From positions 44,593,825 through 44,657,824 of the forward strand of contig CAXKWD010000005.1 in NCBI GenBank assembly GCA_964059195.1: DNA of 64,000 bases, in the 5' to 3' direction. The position numbers and the translations under genes were made by a program. Each line of letters starts with the position of its first letter. The stretch's first letter is position 1. The notes beneath the pieces were generated by a model that searched no databases, was not told the origin of the DNA, and was given only the letters and a program-made list of their open reading frames with translations. Below are positions 1 through 10,978 of this stretch, one piece after another. The stretch comes from Ectobius pallidus. Lineage: Eukaryota > Arthropoda > Insecta > Blattodea > Ectobiidae.

Positions 1-1609
1 GTCCCCAGCCAACCTCACGTTATCAATAGGTAGGGGTATTTATACATTTTATTCATTCAAGCCTCTATCTTTGTAGTTCATTTATTCTCTGGCCCTTAAT
101 TGGTAATAGTTACCCGGGCTCATTGACTTCTTTGTTATTTTTGAATATTTATTTTAAAAGTATTTATTTTGGTAAATCTTAAAATATCGATACAACATGT
201 GGCCTTCTCTCTAATTTTTTGCTTGGTGTCATATAGTCTGCCTCGCCTCTGGGGGGACTTCCTCTATAGGCCTATGCTTTAAGCCTTAATAATTTTTACA
301 ATTATTTCTCTAAGTTTAATTGGATCCCACATCCTAAACGGAAATCTTATTCTGCGGAGGTTGATATAAGTTTTGCCTAGGCATTTTTATACTTAACCCA
401 TTTTAATTGATTAATTTATCTTGCGTTATTTAATCGTCGGTATATGTTACACTAAAATTCTTGTAATTCTCTACAAGATGTAACTTTTGATGTTATTCCG
501 CTGTCTGGATTTCCCGTTATAAACGTAATTATTAGTATTTATATTTATTCCCTTTTTGCTCAACGCAGACAGAAAGTCAGTTATCAGTTATCAGTGCTAT
601 GTGCAAAGTTAAAAATAAATGGAAAGTGCTGGAAGGAGTGCTATAGGATGATAATTTTGACAGTTCCGTTTACCACTTTTATGAAGAGGTTAAATTAAAG
701 CTGTTTTAAATACAGCTAATTAGATATGTGTGTTTCGAGATGAGTGAGTGGCTTCACAATATTCTATGATGTCTGTTTTATTACCATTGGTGGAATTTCA
801 TCTATTCCATCTATTCTATTTTTCATTTTCTGAACGGTTCCTTGTACTTCACTTCCAGTAACTTCCAAGAGTGCCATAGTATTCGAATAAGTAGGTATAT
901 GAATATCACTGAAGCAATTAGAGCTGTAAGGAATGGATGGAAGAGGGTTACTTAAATATTGGGCTAGTTTAGAATATTGGTCATGGAGAATGGACAGGTA
1001 ACTGGCTCGTTGTTGTAAACTGATTCCTGATTTCAGTAAGTGGTTTGCTACTCAGACCTGTTTCTACTTCTTTTATGATGGCCCATATTTCTTTTGCACG
1101 GTTACTTGCTTGCAAGATTCTTTTATTATAATACAACAATTTGGCTGTCCTTTAAAACTTGTGATAAATATATGTATATGTTTCTAAAAAATGATCAGTT
1201 AGAACGGTTGTGTCTAGTAGCCGACGATAGTTTTCGTAGTGTACGACAAGGTTTTATTATACCTGATGTTATCCATTAATTTTTTTCGGAATTTAGATTC
1301 CTTTTTCTTTGTTACAGGGAAATAACTGTCGAAATTCAATTTAGAAATATGAATAAAATTTTCAAAAAGCAATTTTGAACCCTCTGTTGTGGTAGCCTAT
1401 TAGTGAATAAGTTTACAGTGCTTCGATGTGTATTGAATCGAGAAATTGCATCTGGAGTGAAAATGCGTGTTTAACAGTTTCTTGTCTTTTTCTATATTTG
1501 AAATTACGATGAAATCTCCTTATCATTTGAGTTCCATACCAACCCTAGACTATCCAAAATAAAGGAGGATTTTCCTATGGATTTTTAAGTGTGTAGGCCT
1601 ATATTAAAT
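1..1609. other. AT-rich DNA with no recognised feature
   Basis: I see no coding region, RNA gene or clear repeat here. The longest open frame, about 60 codons near 1094-1279, has no recognisable domain and is what chance gives in AT-rich DNA. Two copies of the palindrome TAGGCCTA lie at 267 and 1594. Confidence 0.6.
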
Positions 1610-1722
1610 TTTGTGAAAATCTGATAAAGTTCGCGTTATCGCGAGTACAGAAGTCACACGGTAGGACATATATTTCCCTGTTCATCAGTAATCGTAAAAA
1701 GTGCCGTTCTGGCACTAAATAA
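1610..1722 (+). repeat. 3'-end fragment of the ~145-bp-monomer (HINE-like) family
   Basis: The stretch starts with a GAAAATCTGATAAAG block, has a GCGAGTACAG segment, and ends in a small hairpin with arms AGTGCC and GGCACT followed by TAAATAA-like sequence. The same order (GAAAATCCGATAAAG, GTACAGAC, hairpin, ACTTAATAA) closes the two large copies at 18.7-19.8 and 25.3-26.6 kb. I infer a diverged copy reduced to its 3' end. No left terminus was found upstream. Confidence 0.5.
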
Positions 1723-2027
1723 ATAACAATTTAAGAAAAGGGTAAAATGGATACTAAACAAGAACGGATCTTTGGACCTATGACCCATTATGCTATACTT
1801 ATTTTTTTTTTGTTCTAGTGGCGGAAAATATTTCGCAATCCTGCATTTTTCCTTCAAGTGAAAAACAATCTCCGAAATACTGCAAGCTATTATCTTCCGA
1901 GAAATGTTAATGGTATTGCTTCGCATTATTGCCTCGGTGCAAGAAAAGGGAAGATGGAAAAGAAGAAGTAAATAATTAGAGAACGTAAACTTTTAAAATT
2001 CAGTTGGGTAATAAGATCATTAGTAAA

Positions 2028-2100
2028 GCGATCCTTAAAGAGTCATGGAGGCTTTTCGGGTTTCGGATCCCAGAATTTTGGACATTTGGACATTCGGCAC
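2028..2100 (-). mobile_element. SINE-1 3' fragment
   Basis: Read on the minus strand, this matches the 3' half of the SINE at 20207-20512: GTGCCGAATGTCCAAA, then a CTGGGA segment, then GCCTCCATG and AAGGATC in the same order. The tRNA-like head is absent, so this is a 5'-truncated copy with several substitutions. Confidence 0.6.
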
Positions 2101-3296
2101 AAAATGATTATGTGTTTGTCAACCTTACGCACAGTCCGTCTTTTCTGCAGTACTTCTCTTGGTACTATTTCCATTAGAGCCTGTGATCTCATGAGGGATC
2201 TGACCAGCTACCTTTCTGTTTTATCGCAGTGCCTCAACTAATTGCATTACCTTGAACCTCATTAATAATAATAATATTATTGCTGCGAAATGTACTTTTT
2301 ATTCCCAACAAAACCTATTTTTTCATAGGACCCAAGGAAAGAACATGCCATGTCACTTTTTATGAATAATATTATGTTTTTATAGTATATGTTAGCTTAG
2401 CTATCTTTGCAGCACTTCACAAAGGAATAGTACCAGCTGAGTGATCAAGATTCAGAGGAAAAACTAATTGGGGTTCAGGGAAATAAAATGCTAAGTCAAT
2501 TGCAACATGAGAAAGTGCATGCTAAGATTCATATTGGTGATGTGCCTACATTTCTGGTGTTAATTTGCCTCCACTTTTCCATTGTTGTCATTTCGAAGAT
2601 AATTCTTGAGTAAATTAGTAGAGAGATCTGTATGTTTGAAGCTGTCAAAATATGCACAGTGTGTGAATCAGAGGTTGTTAATGAAACTACCATACCACCA
2701 AGCACCAGGATGAGGAAATGTTATGGCCTGATGAGTGTAGTTCAAAAGAAATTACGACTTTGTATAGTGAAGCATGGGTCTCAGCATGAGGGTCAAGGGG
2801 AGCAGATGCCCCCTCTGGAATGCCTTATGGTCTCATTAATTTGTTGGTAGGCCTACTCTTTGTCTTTGCCACCCTGCAGTTACTGGGAGAAGTACAAATA
2901 TTTTATACAGAGTTTAGCAAGTAAAAAATTATAACTGCATCATTGTATTTTATAATTAATCTTTCAACAAATCTTGTTGCTCAGAGGAGCATATCTCTTA
3001 ATTCCAAAATTCGTCTGGCGTTCCAAACTAGGGATCGGGAAACCAGTGCGTATTAATGTAAATCTGTGCCGATTGCCTAAATCATTGCATTATGTTTTCA
3101 TGGGACTGTAGTGTCGATTGGCCTGCTACCTATCTCTCTCGCACAACAATACCATCCTTTTTGTTTGTAACGGCCAAGCTACCTCTCTCTCTCGCACAAT
3201 AGCATGTCTCTCTCTAGCGAGTAACTGTCTCATCGGCACAGATATCGTGCGAGAACTTTACTTAAAATTGAGTTTCAATTGATAATAAAATACCTA
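2101..3296. other. Unassigned DNA
   Basis: No gene is recognised. A 72-codon frame at 2632-2850 has no known domain. At 3140-3250 the motif CTCTCTCTCGCACAA occurs twice within 60 bases, a loose local duplication. Confidence 0.55.
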
Positions 3297-3424
3297 TATC
3301 ATAAGTTATCACTCGAATTTGGATTAATTCACAGTATAGTTGATCAATATACTGTTGTAATATCATAAGTTATCACTCGAATTTGGATTAATTCACAGTA
3401 TAGTTGATCAATATACTGTTGTAA
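3297..3424. repeat. Perfect 64-bp tandem duplication
   Basis: Bases 3297-3360 and 3361-3424 are identical by eye over all 64 positions. The unit starts TATCATAAGTTATCACTCG and ends ATACTGTTGTAA, and the next bases (TATCAC) begin a third copy. Zero divergence implies a recent slippage or unequal-exchange event. Confidence 0.95.
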
Positions 3425-5404
3425 TATCACTATTATTGCTCACAGTAGTAAATGAATTCTTAATATTATAGGCTACTGTATAGTTTAGCCTAACAAGCAA
3501 GAATAGTATTGCTTGAAATCATGTTTTGAGTTTACCCCCTTAATAAAATTCATGGAGACGCCCCTGCAGTGAAGAATGGTTATTAATTTGTTCTTTTAAT
3601 CATTTAAGGGGAGTCAAAACATAGCGCGTTCTTTCATGTTTTGTTCGCATTAGGGTCGTGCATGTCAAGTAGCAGCAAAACTGCTTAAAATGACCAATTC
3701 ATTTATTTATATTGTGTTCGCTTGCAACATAGCATGTTTAAAATCATTATTTATAAATTCAATAAGTTGTGATAGTGTTTTAAACTTAAAAAATGCTTGC
3801 CTTTAATATATATATATATAAATCTTAGCATGTTCTATCCTTTTTTCGACATGAGGATAGTATAATTATAGCAACACAGTTTAAAACAACTTGGTCAGAA
3901 ATAAATGGTTTATGTAGTATATGTTCCTTTGCAACATAGTACGATACAAATAATTACATGTCAAGTTGTATAGTTTTTGTAAGGTTTTAAAGTACTTTTG
4001 TTAATTTTTTTAAGTGACTTTTTAAAATTACTTTTTAAAATTACTTGTCCTACAAAATAAAGTCCATATCAGCAGATAAAACCAAGGCGTGTCTGTTCTA
4101 AATCACTGGAAATGTATCCATGCGTTCTACTTAGGCCTACTGAGAAAACTCCGTTCTTATACTGAATAATCAGACTAGAATAATATGATCAATATTTTGT
4201 GTCAGTTCATTCTAGTGCATAACATACAGTGTGAAGAAAACTACCAATGTGCTGTGAAATGGGAAAAAGTAGCAATCAAGCCACATGGAATATTCAGATG
4301 GCTAACTCAACTCTGTGGGATTGAATTCCACAGACCTTTATTGAATTTTTCCTCTACGACTCTTTTTTCCGGGAATTAGATCGTTTGGAGTAGGCATAGA
4401 ACAATTAAATAGCTAAATAACAGATTAGATACTAGTGCAAATCTGTCAAAGCTTTGGTTGGGAAAAACCCATGTATTCAAAAGAATTTGTGTGTTAATCG
4501 AATTGAAAACGTGTTTTGTATGTCGGAAGGGTGGTTGGTGGTGTACTTAGTTTTAAAAATAGACAGGCCACCGTGCATTCGGTTCGCCGCACCAACTGAT
4601 AAATTGCCTGTTCAGGGGTAGGAAAAGCTCGAATATACTGTTCAATTTTAAAAGAAACCTATCGTGATCTGTCATTAAAGGAATCATTGATATTTACATC
4701 CAAAGGTATACATTTTAAGTTCGATTTTATGTTCTAAAATTTATGTTTTTAGAAGTAATGGGAGGATTGGAACTTACTGAAGATTTGAACATACTGTACT
4801 TGCCTGTAAATTACAGGATTGATACACATATTATCATGCTCACTTTAAGTAAAAATCACGCGAGAAAGTAAAAAATCAATTTGTTATAAATGGAATCTAT
4901 GTTCCGAATAGATAAATAATTAATTAGAATAGTATTAACATGTTAAATACTCTAATAGGTTTCATATTGTTTGGAGAATTTGGATATATTATGAAGTTCA
5001 ATAAAGTCAAGAAGAAATGAAACGAATTTCACGTCTGCACATGTTTGCGCAAATGTACACACCCATACATGCCCTAGGCCATACTTTGGTCAGAGTATTT
5101 TGAGAAATGGAATGGGTTGAAGTTGTGCGCTCTAGAACCGAACCTAAAGTAAACAAATAAGTATTTCTAAAACTACGTAGATACGAGTAATGTGTTCGAG
5201 TCAAACAGACATACTTACATAGATACAAGTAATGTGTTAGAGTGAGACAGACATATCGTACTTGTCTAATTTAAGGCTGATTTAGAGCGCACAATATCTA
5301 CCCATTCCATTGTCTCAAAAGACTCTGACCAAAGGTATACATACGTTCTTATGCTACATACAAATATTCTACATAGGTCTATTACATAACTTATACCACT
5401 TTCA
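3425..5404. other. Unassigned AT-rich DNA
   Basis: No coding, RNA or repeat feature is recognised apart from a short (TA)n run near 3809-3820. Confidence 0.55.
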
Positions 5405-5697
5405 TAAAGTAAAGTAATCCTTATACAGGCGACGAAGGCCCTAAGAGATCCTGGAGGATGAGGCTCCAAGACTTTTAGACTTTGGCACATCGGTGGAGCA
5501 AGGTTGTCAGCCACAGCCTACGCTCCGGCCGTCTTTACCCCTAGGATTGCTCCTGCTACTAATGTTTGTTGGAGGTTGAGTTCACTCAGGGTTATAATGC
5601 AACCTGAAGGATTAGGCCAGTTGCAAAATTTCAACGACCTCATCGGGAATCGAACCCCCTTATGGCTCAGTGCCTTAATCAACTGCACCACGGACTG
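5405..5697 (-). mobile_element. tRNA-derived SINE-1, near full length
   Basis: Read on the minus strand it begins with a tRNA-like head: an A-box-like GTGGTGCAGTTGATTAAG and a B-box GGTTCGATTCC. A body follows that matches the 20207-20512 copy segment by segment (GATGAGGTCGTTGA, TGGCCTAATCCTTC, GCAGGAGCAATCCT, CTGTATAAGGAT). It ends in an ACTTT-type simple tail. The head resembles a tRNA but lacks a convincing full cloverleaf, so this is a retroposon transcribed by RNA polymerase III in principle, not a tRNA gene. A clear target duplication was not found. Long minus-strand open frames here are by-products. Confidence 0.8.
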
Positions 5698-8496
5698 AAT
5701 TTTATAAGATCCACAAATTCTCCTAAATAGAAAACTCTCCATAATGTTTGTTACCTTGTTTCCAATTCCATTACCCCAAAACCTCAAAAATGAAGATTTG
5801 ATTTCATACGACAATCTTTTGATAATATTGATAAAATAAAAATAAGCGTGCTTATATTGAAAATTGAATGTATAATGGTTTCACAGCTATATTCTTTCCT
5901 GAGGAAGGTGTCAATGTATACCACAATACTCCACATTATTCTGTGGAAGTTATTTAGAAAGTAATAATTATTATATAATAGGCCTAGATACCGGAAAATG
6001 AAAAAAAAGTTTTGAAAATAATTTTGTTTGTTTTCATCGGGACAGATATCTAAAGGAATGCCTATGGATCATTTTAAATAATGTAATTCCATTCCATAAC
6101 CATCTGGGATAAGTAACGGAATTACCAAAGTTTTAACATTCCGGAAGATTGCTAGTACATTTTAACTGTTTCACCAGAAATGAGCCCATTGTAAGGCATT
6201 GTATATTGCGATCAATGATTTTCAATATAATTTATACGTATTAGATGTTTATTTAGTATTAAAAATTTTAGCAATAATAATTTAGCTTTTTCTATACGCT
6301 AGAAAATGTTATTGAACTAGGAAAAATGGAGTCCTAGGCGTACTAAGTCAGTATGACATTGTTATTTTTAGAATGTTTAAAAATCAACTCTTTTCGGGTG
6401 CGTGAACGTTGTAAGAATGATAAACATGGTTATTATATTAAATATATGTTTAAAGAATCAAGCCAGAATACTATAGTTGTAAATTAACATACAAAATTAT
6501 AAAATATGCTTCTTTCGGAAAAAGTAATTTTTATTTTATAGATTTTATAATCCATCTCTTAAGCGTAAACATATGCTAACGAGTTTAGGCCTAGTAGATT
6601 AGTTCAGGAATTCTACGACAGCAGCGTTGTTGAAAAAAATAATACAAATGGCTATTGGCTAACCCGTTTTATTCAGTAAATGATTTATTCTAGGCCTACT
6701 ACAGTGTAGTATGACTTAATTAATTAGAAATATAATGGGTACAATAACTATGAATATGCCCACTTTCGTAACCATAACTCCCATACGGATGCTTATAACA
6801 ATGTATAACAATATATTGTAATAATAATAAATATACTTCCTTGGAGTTTTCTTAATATACAAAAATACAATAGGAATTATTACACCATAATCTCTTAATT
6901 TCATTATTTAGATGGACAGTGAAAATAAGATCGCGCTGATTTTCATACACTTAATATATTACATAACTAAAACAAATCGGACAGATATTAATGAAATTTT
7001 GTAGGATTTATAAATATGTGTGTTCGTATCAAAAATGAAACATTCCACTAAACATTTTTGGAAGTTAGAAAATTCACCCATCACCTAATGAAAGCAAAAC
7101 ATTGCCATTGCCTTAGTTGTACATTATTTATAGTGTCACAGATGGACGAGAATTTACTGTCCAGAGGAAGATAAAAATTATACCGACACGTTAACATAAA
7201 CTACGAGGGCAGGTAATCGTAAATATCATGAGCCAGGTGTACTAACAATGACGGGACATGAATAATTTATACATATACGAATCGAATTGTATCAGTTTAA
7301 ACTTCTTTTGATTTTGCCTGATGGAACGGGTAGGTATAGCTTTGACCATCCGTTCGAACGCGAAAGCATTAAAGGATTTGCCAAATGCAAACAATACACT
7401 GCAGGGGAAGAGAAAACGGATGTTTTGGTAATAGCCTACTAACAATGGAACGAAGTTGGCAACAATGATTGATAAGCCTACGTCGCCGTGACGAATAGCG
7501 TTCACGCGAATAATTCCATGTGTGAAATTTCTGTTAAATTGCTCCAGTTTAGCGATACCATGTGTCATATTAATCTTCTACGTTCCTCCTCTTCCTATGC
7601 GAACTCTTTACAATTTCCCCAAAATTCAATGAATTGAACAGTATCTATTTACTCCCTCCATTACCCCGAGGCCTTCCTCTTTCCAACCCATTCTCACTGA
7701 AATTGCACATTCAAAATCTACAGCGTCATCTCCCGGAAGAACTTATAATTAAAACATGTTCCCGTATTTTCTGACAAGTGACTTATGAACTTCTACATTA
7801 TTTATTATTATTATTATTATTATTTTTTTTATATTTCGAAAAAAAAGGCCGTTTTACCAATTTTAAGGCCTATATTTACATCGAAAAACACACGTAAAAT
7901 GAAATGTCCAATGAAAACTTGTTTAATTAAATCTTTTATAAGTTACTAAGATTTACTGTAATTGTCAGAGAAGAGCATTTCAATAACAGACCATTTAAAC
8001 ATAGATTTAGACAACCGCTAATGTGGATTCAAAAATTCGCTACTACACGATCCACCACATAATAAAACAAATTACTGAACAAATGTTGTGTCATTAGGAA
8101 GATGTAACTTTTTGTTAATTTAAAATTGCACATTCTTTTTTTGTAAATAATAAAAGAGGTGGAGGAATTGGATTGAAATACATTTAGACACATTGTGAGG
8201 TTTAGTAGGAAATCGCTATCCACTCCCGTTACAGCTGTTATGAGATGATACTACATTGTTACATAATTACTGTACTACTATGTTAGGCCTAATTAGGCCT
8301 ATTGTTAATATTAATTATATTAATCATTAATTATTTCTTTAGACCATACTAAAACACTCTTTATATGTGACTTAACGGTATCATATTATCTTGTTGGCCC
8401 TCCTCCATTACGGGAGCACTCGACCGTAGGCCATAGTCCGGTCCTAAGAATTTTTCGGCACATTTGTTCTTTTGCTCCATTTCCCCTTCTTATATA
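5698..8496. other. Unassigned DNA
   Basis: No recognisable gene. A (TTA)n microsatellite lies at about 7797-7825. A 108-codon minus-strand frame at 7242-7568 has no domain I recognise and no similar sequence elsewhere in the window. TAGGCCTA recurs at 6586, 6691 and twice in tandem at 8284-8302. Confidence 0.55.
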
Positions 8497-8790
8497 TCCT
8501 ACATCAGCGTTTCTCAAACTTTTTGAACCCAAGGACCTCTAAAATGTCTAAAAAAAAAAAAAAAAAAATGTACGGACCCCTAATTTTCCATCCCCTTTTT
8601 AAAAGGCCTATATTCTTAATATTTGGGGTATTAATTACAGGTCATTATAACGAAATATGTGAAAAAAATTTACTTCTTTACTTTCCACTTGCTTTATGAT
8701 ATTTTTAAATTATGTCTGAGGACCATCTGCACCATCTTCGCGGACCACCAGTGGTCCGCGGACCATAGGTTGAGAAACGCTGTCCTACAT
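8497..8790. mobile_element. hAT MITE with 8-bp target duplication
   Basis: The 278-bp element (8505-8782) is bounded by inverted ends CAGCGTTTCTCAA and TTGAGAAACGCTG and flanked on both sides by TCCTACAT (8497-8504 and 8783-8790). Ends of the type CAG..TTCTCAA, 8-bp duplications and a TA at the centre of the target are hallmarks of the Buster/SPIN side of the hAT superfamily (known family features). Near the right end is a 22-base inverted repeat with arms CGCGGACCAC and GTGGTCCGCG. A poly(A) run at 8549-8567 and no coding capacity show a non-autonomous element that depended on a transposase supplied elsewhere. Confidence 0.93.
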
Positions 8791-9483
8791 CATTGGGGAA
8801 ATGTGTGTTGACTAGCTGTTTGCTTCAGCACTAATAGAACTGTGTACTTTCTTCGCGTTTGGCCAACTGTTTCGCGGGGGTCGTGTCTCCGATCCGGGAT
8901 TCACCTGATAGAGTGAAGGAAACCCCAAGAAAATGTCATTCTGATTTTCATTTCGAAATTTATTTCCATTATGACATCGGTGTGGTCATTATTATCGGAC
9001 ACGGAACGACCGTGAGACCTTGAGACAAGCAGCTAAAAATTGCGTAATATATAAGCTGTATTTAAAATAAAATAAATTCTGTTCGTATTAACTTTAACAT
9101 CATACTAAAATGAATTTATTTCGTATTACTAAATCCGTTGGTTTCAAGAAAACGACCAAAAGAAAGCTTCGATTTAACTGACGCCATGTGCTGTCATCAG
9201 AAGTAGAAGACAAGATCTACTAGATGATGCGAAGGACAGGCGGACATGTGTTTGAGTCGAATTATATTCTGAAAATTTAAACATTTACACTAATTATTGT
9301 CGAATAAAAACAGTCGTAAGCAACTTGCCTATAATGTAGTTAAGATACTCGAATGCAAATTATTAAAGTCAATTTGCTCGTTTCATAAGCTTACACATAT
9401 CTTAATAAATTATATTATGGGCTTTTTGCATAATGTACTGCTGTTATATCAAATTTAAAGGGAAAATCTTATCTTTTAGTTAA

Positions 9484-9915
9484 TTGAATATAATAAGGAC
9501 AATAGTAGAAAGCATTTTAACGCATGGGAGAGAAAGTTGGACAATAGATGAAAAGATGCGCAGAAAGATATTGGTGACTGAAATGGATAGTTTAAGGAGT
9601 AGGAGAATATCAAGAATTCAGCATATTAGGAATGATTATATAATAATGGTAATGGATGCAGAAGAGTCGGTCATTGATCGACGTAGTATGGGCTCGTAAA
9701 GAGAATGGAGGAAAGATGGCCAAATAATGTTATTAATTGGACAACTCCTGGAAGAAGAAAGAGGGGATAGATGAAGTAGATAAAGCCATGCAGAGGAGAG
9801 GTTTGGAGGAAGGACAGTGGAAGACAGAACTTTTTGGATAAATGCAACAGGAATAAAAGGCTACCACTGAAAAGTGGAAAGCCTGTAAAAGTAAAAGTAA
9901 AAGTGACATCTGTTT
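9484..9915 (+). pseudogene. Non-LTR retrotransposon reverse-transcriptase C-terminal remnant
   Basis: The open frame at 9484-9699 encodes GRESWTIDEKMRRKILVTEM and RRISRIQHIRND. These correspond to the region just after the reverse-transcriptase core in many insect LINEs (a G-SE-WT motif followed by a basic helix). After a frame change the DNA continues with RWPNNVINWTTPGRRKRG and then DKAMQRRGLEEGQW, also typical of this tail. It ends in TAAAAG repeats (TAAAAGTAAAAGTAAAAG) at about 9886-9903, a LINE-like simple 3' tail. Stops and a deletion between GRRKRG and the following block make it inactive. The family (RTE, CR1 or Jockey-type) cannot be settled by eye. Confidence 0.8.
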
Positions 9916-9949
9916 CAACATATTTCAAAATTTTGCACTATATGTTATA

Positions 9950-10978
9950 GGTTGGAACAGAAAGTAATGCAATATAATTTTTTTCTGCGTTGTATTATGA
10001 CTGGGATGTTTAAATTTCACTGAGGCATGGTTTAAAGTTCGCGCTACAAACATAAGTTTTGTTTCTAGTACAGCTTTAGCGAGAGAAGCGTGAATTACGT
10101 AGCAAAGATGGCGTGCATGTTATTATTGTTGTCTACTTAAGAAAAGCAACGAGGCCTAGTACGATTTTTGTGGGATAAAGGACATATCATGAGTGAAATT
10201 CACAGGAGCATGTGTGGCATATGCCTATATGAGTAAGACTCTATGGACCGTAGCAACGAATCCAGGGGGAGTGTATTCTTCAATGACGGCCTGGGAGCCT
10301 TCGTAATTTTCGGGTAACAGAGAGATTATGTCAGCTTCTTGTGTGCTCAACAGGCAATGACTTTACGAAATTTCAATGTGTCACGCACGATATTATACAC
10401 CGCAGCCTATGAAATGTTGAACTGTTAAGATAAGGTTTGCAGATGAAACCACCGGTCATTAAAGAAATGCCTCCTCAATGACTGTGACATTCTGCGGTGT
10501 TGCAGCCGTCACTGAAGAATGCGCACCACCTCTAGTTTTTTCTATGGTCCATACAATGTTTCCGACACATGCCCCTGTGAATTTTACTTTGGTTATATCC
10601 TTTTGCCCACAGTAATCGCACTAACTTCGCTGCTCTTCACAAGTGGATGACAGTAATATGACCCCCATCTTTGGTTTTTGTGGGATGAAGGACATATCCT
10701 GAGTGAAATTTACGAGCCCATGTGTAGCGTGTTTGGTCGAGACTATGTGAACCGTAGCAACTATATGGACCATGTGATCTGCATTCTTCAATAACGGCCT
10801 GAGAACTTTTGAGATAATCTTTGTGATCACGCTTCTCTCGCTAGAACTGCACCTAAAACAAAAATTGCATCTATAGAGCTAACTTTAAAGTAAGCCTATA
10901 TCTCGGCAAAATCTCAACATCCCAGACATAATTCCAACGCAAAAAAATCATTGTGCGTTACTTTCCGTTTTTCTCTTG
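9950..10978. mobile_element. Decayed mariner-like element with ~140-bp inverted ends
   Basis: The left end (GAAAGTAATGCA, then TTTTTTCTGCGTTG, then CTGGGATGTT) recurs in reverse at the right end (10830-10978). Similarity continues inward through a TAGCGAGAGAAGCGTGA block near 10076-10094, giving arms of about 140 bp. TA dinucleotides abut both ends (9948-9949 and 10979-10980), as expected for the Tc1/mariner superfamily. The interior holds broken transposase pieces listed separately. The element is about 1 kb against roughly 1.3 kb for intact mariners. Confidence 0.8.
10138..10320 (+). pseudogene. Mariner transposase N-terminal fragment
   Basis: One frame reads EKQRGLVRFLWDKGHIMSEI followed by HRSMC, then after a stop and frame change SMDRSNESRGSVFFNDG. 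This matches the helix-turn-helix DNA-binding half of mariner transposases (EQR..VRFL..KG..IH..M, then a second helix). The catalytic D,D34D region is not visible. A second diverged copy of the same N-terminal block lies at about 10670-10815 in the same orientation (FLWDEGHILSEIYEPMC). A linker-like SSVTAATPQNVTVIEEAF piece lies on the minus strand at about 10450-10550, so the interior has been rearranged. Confidence 0.7.

Noticed and set aside
7242..7568. 108-codon minus-strand frame
   Set aside because: Considered as an exon, but no motif, splice signals or homologous copy could be supported.
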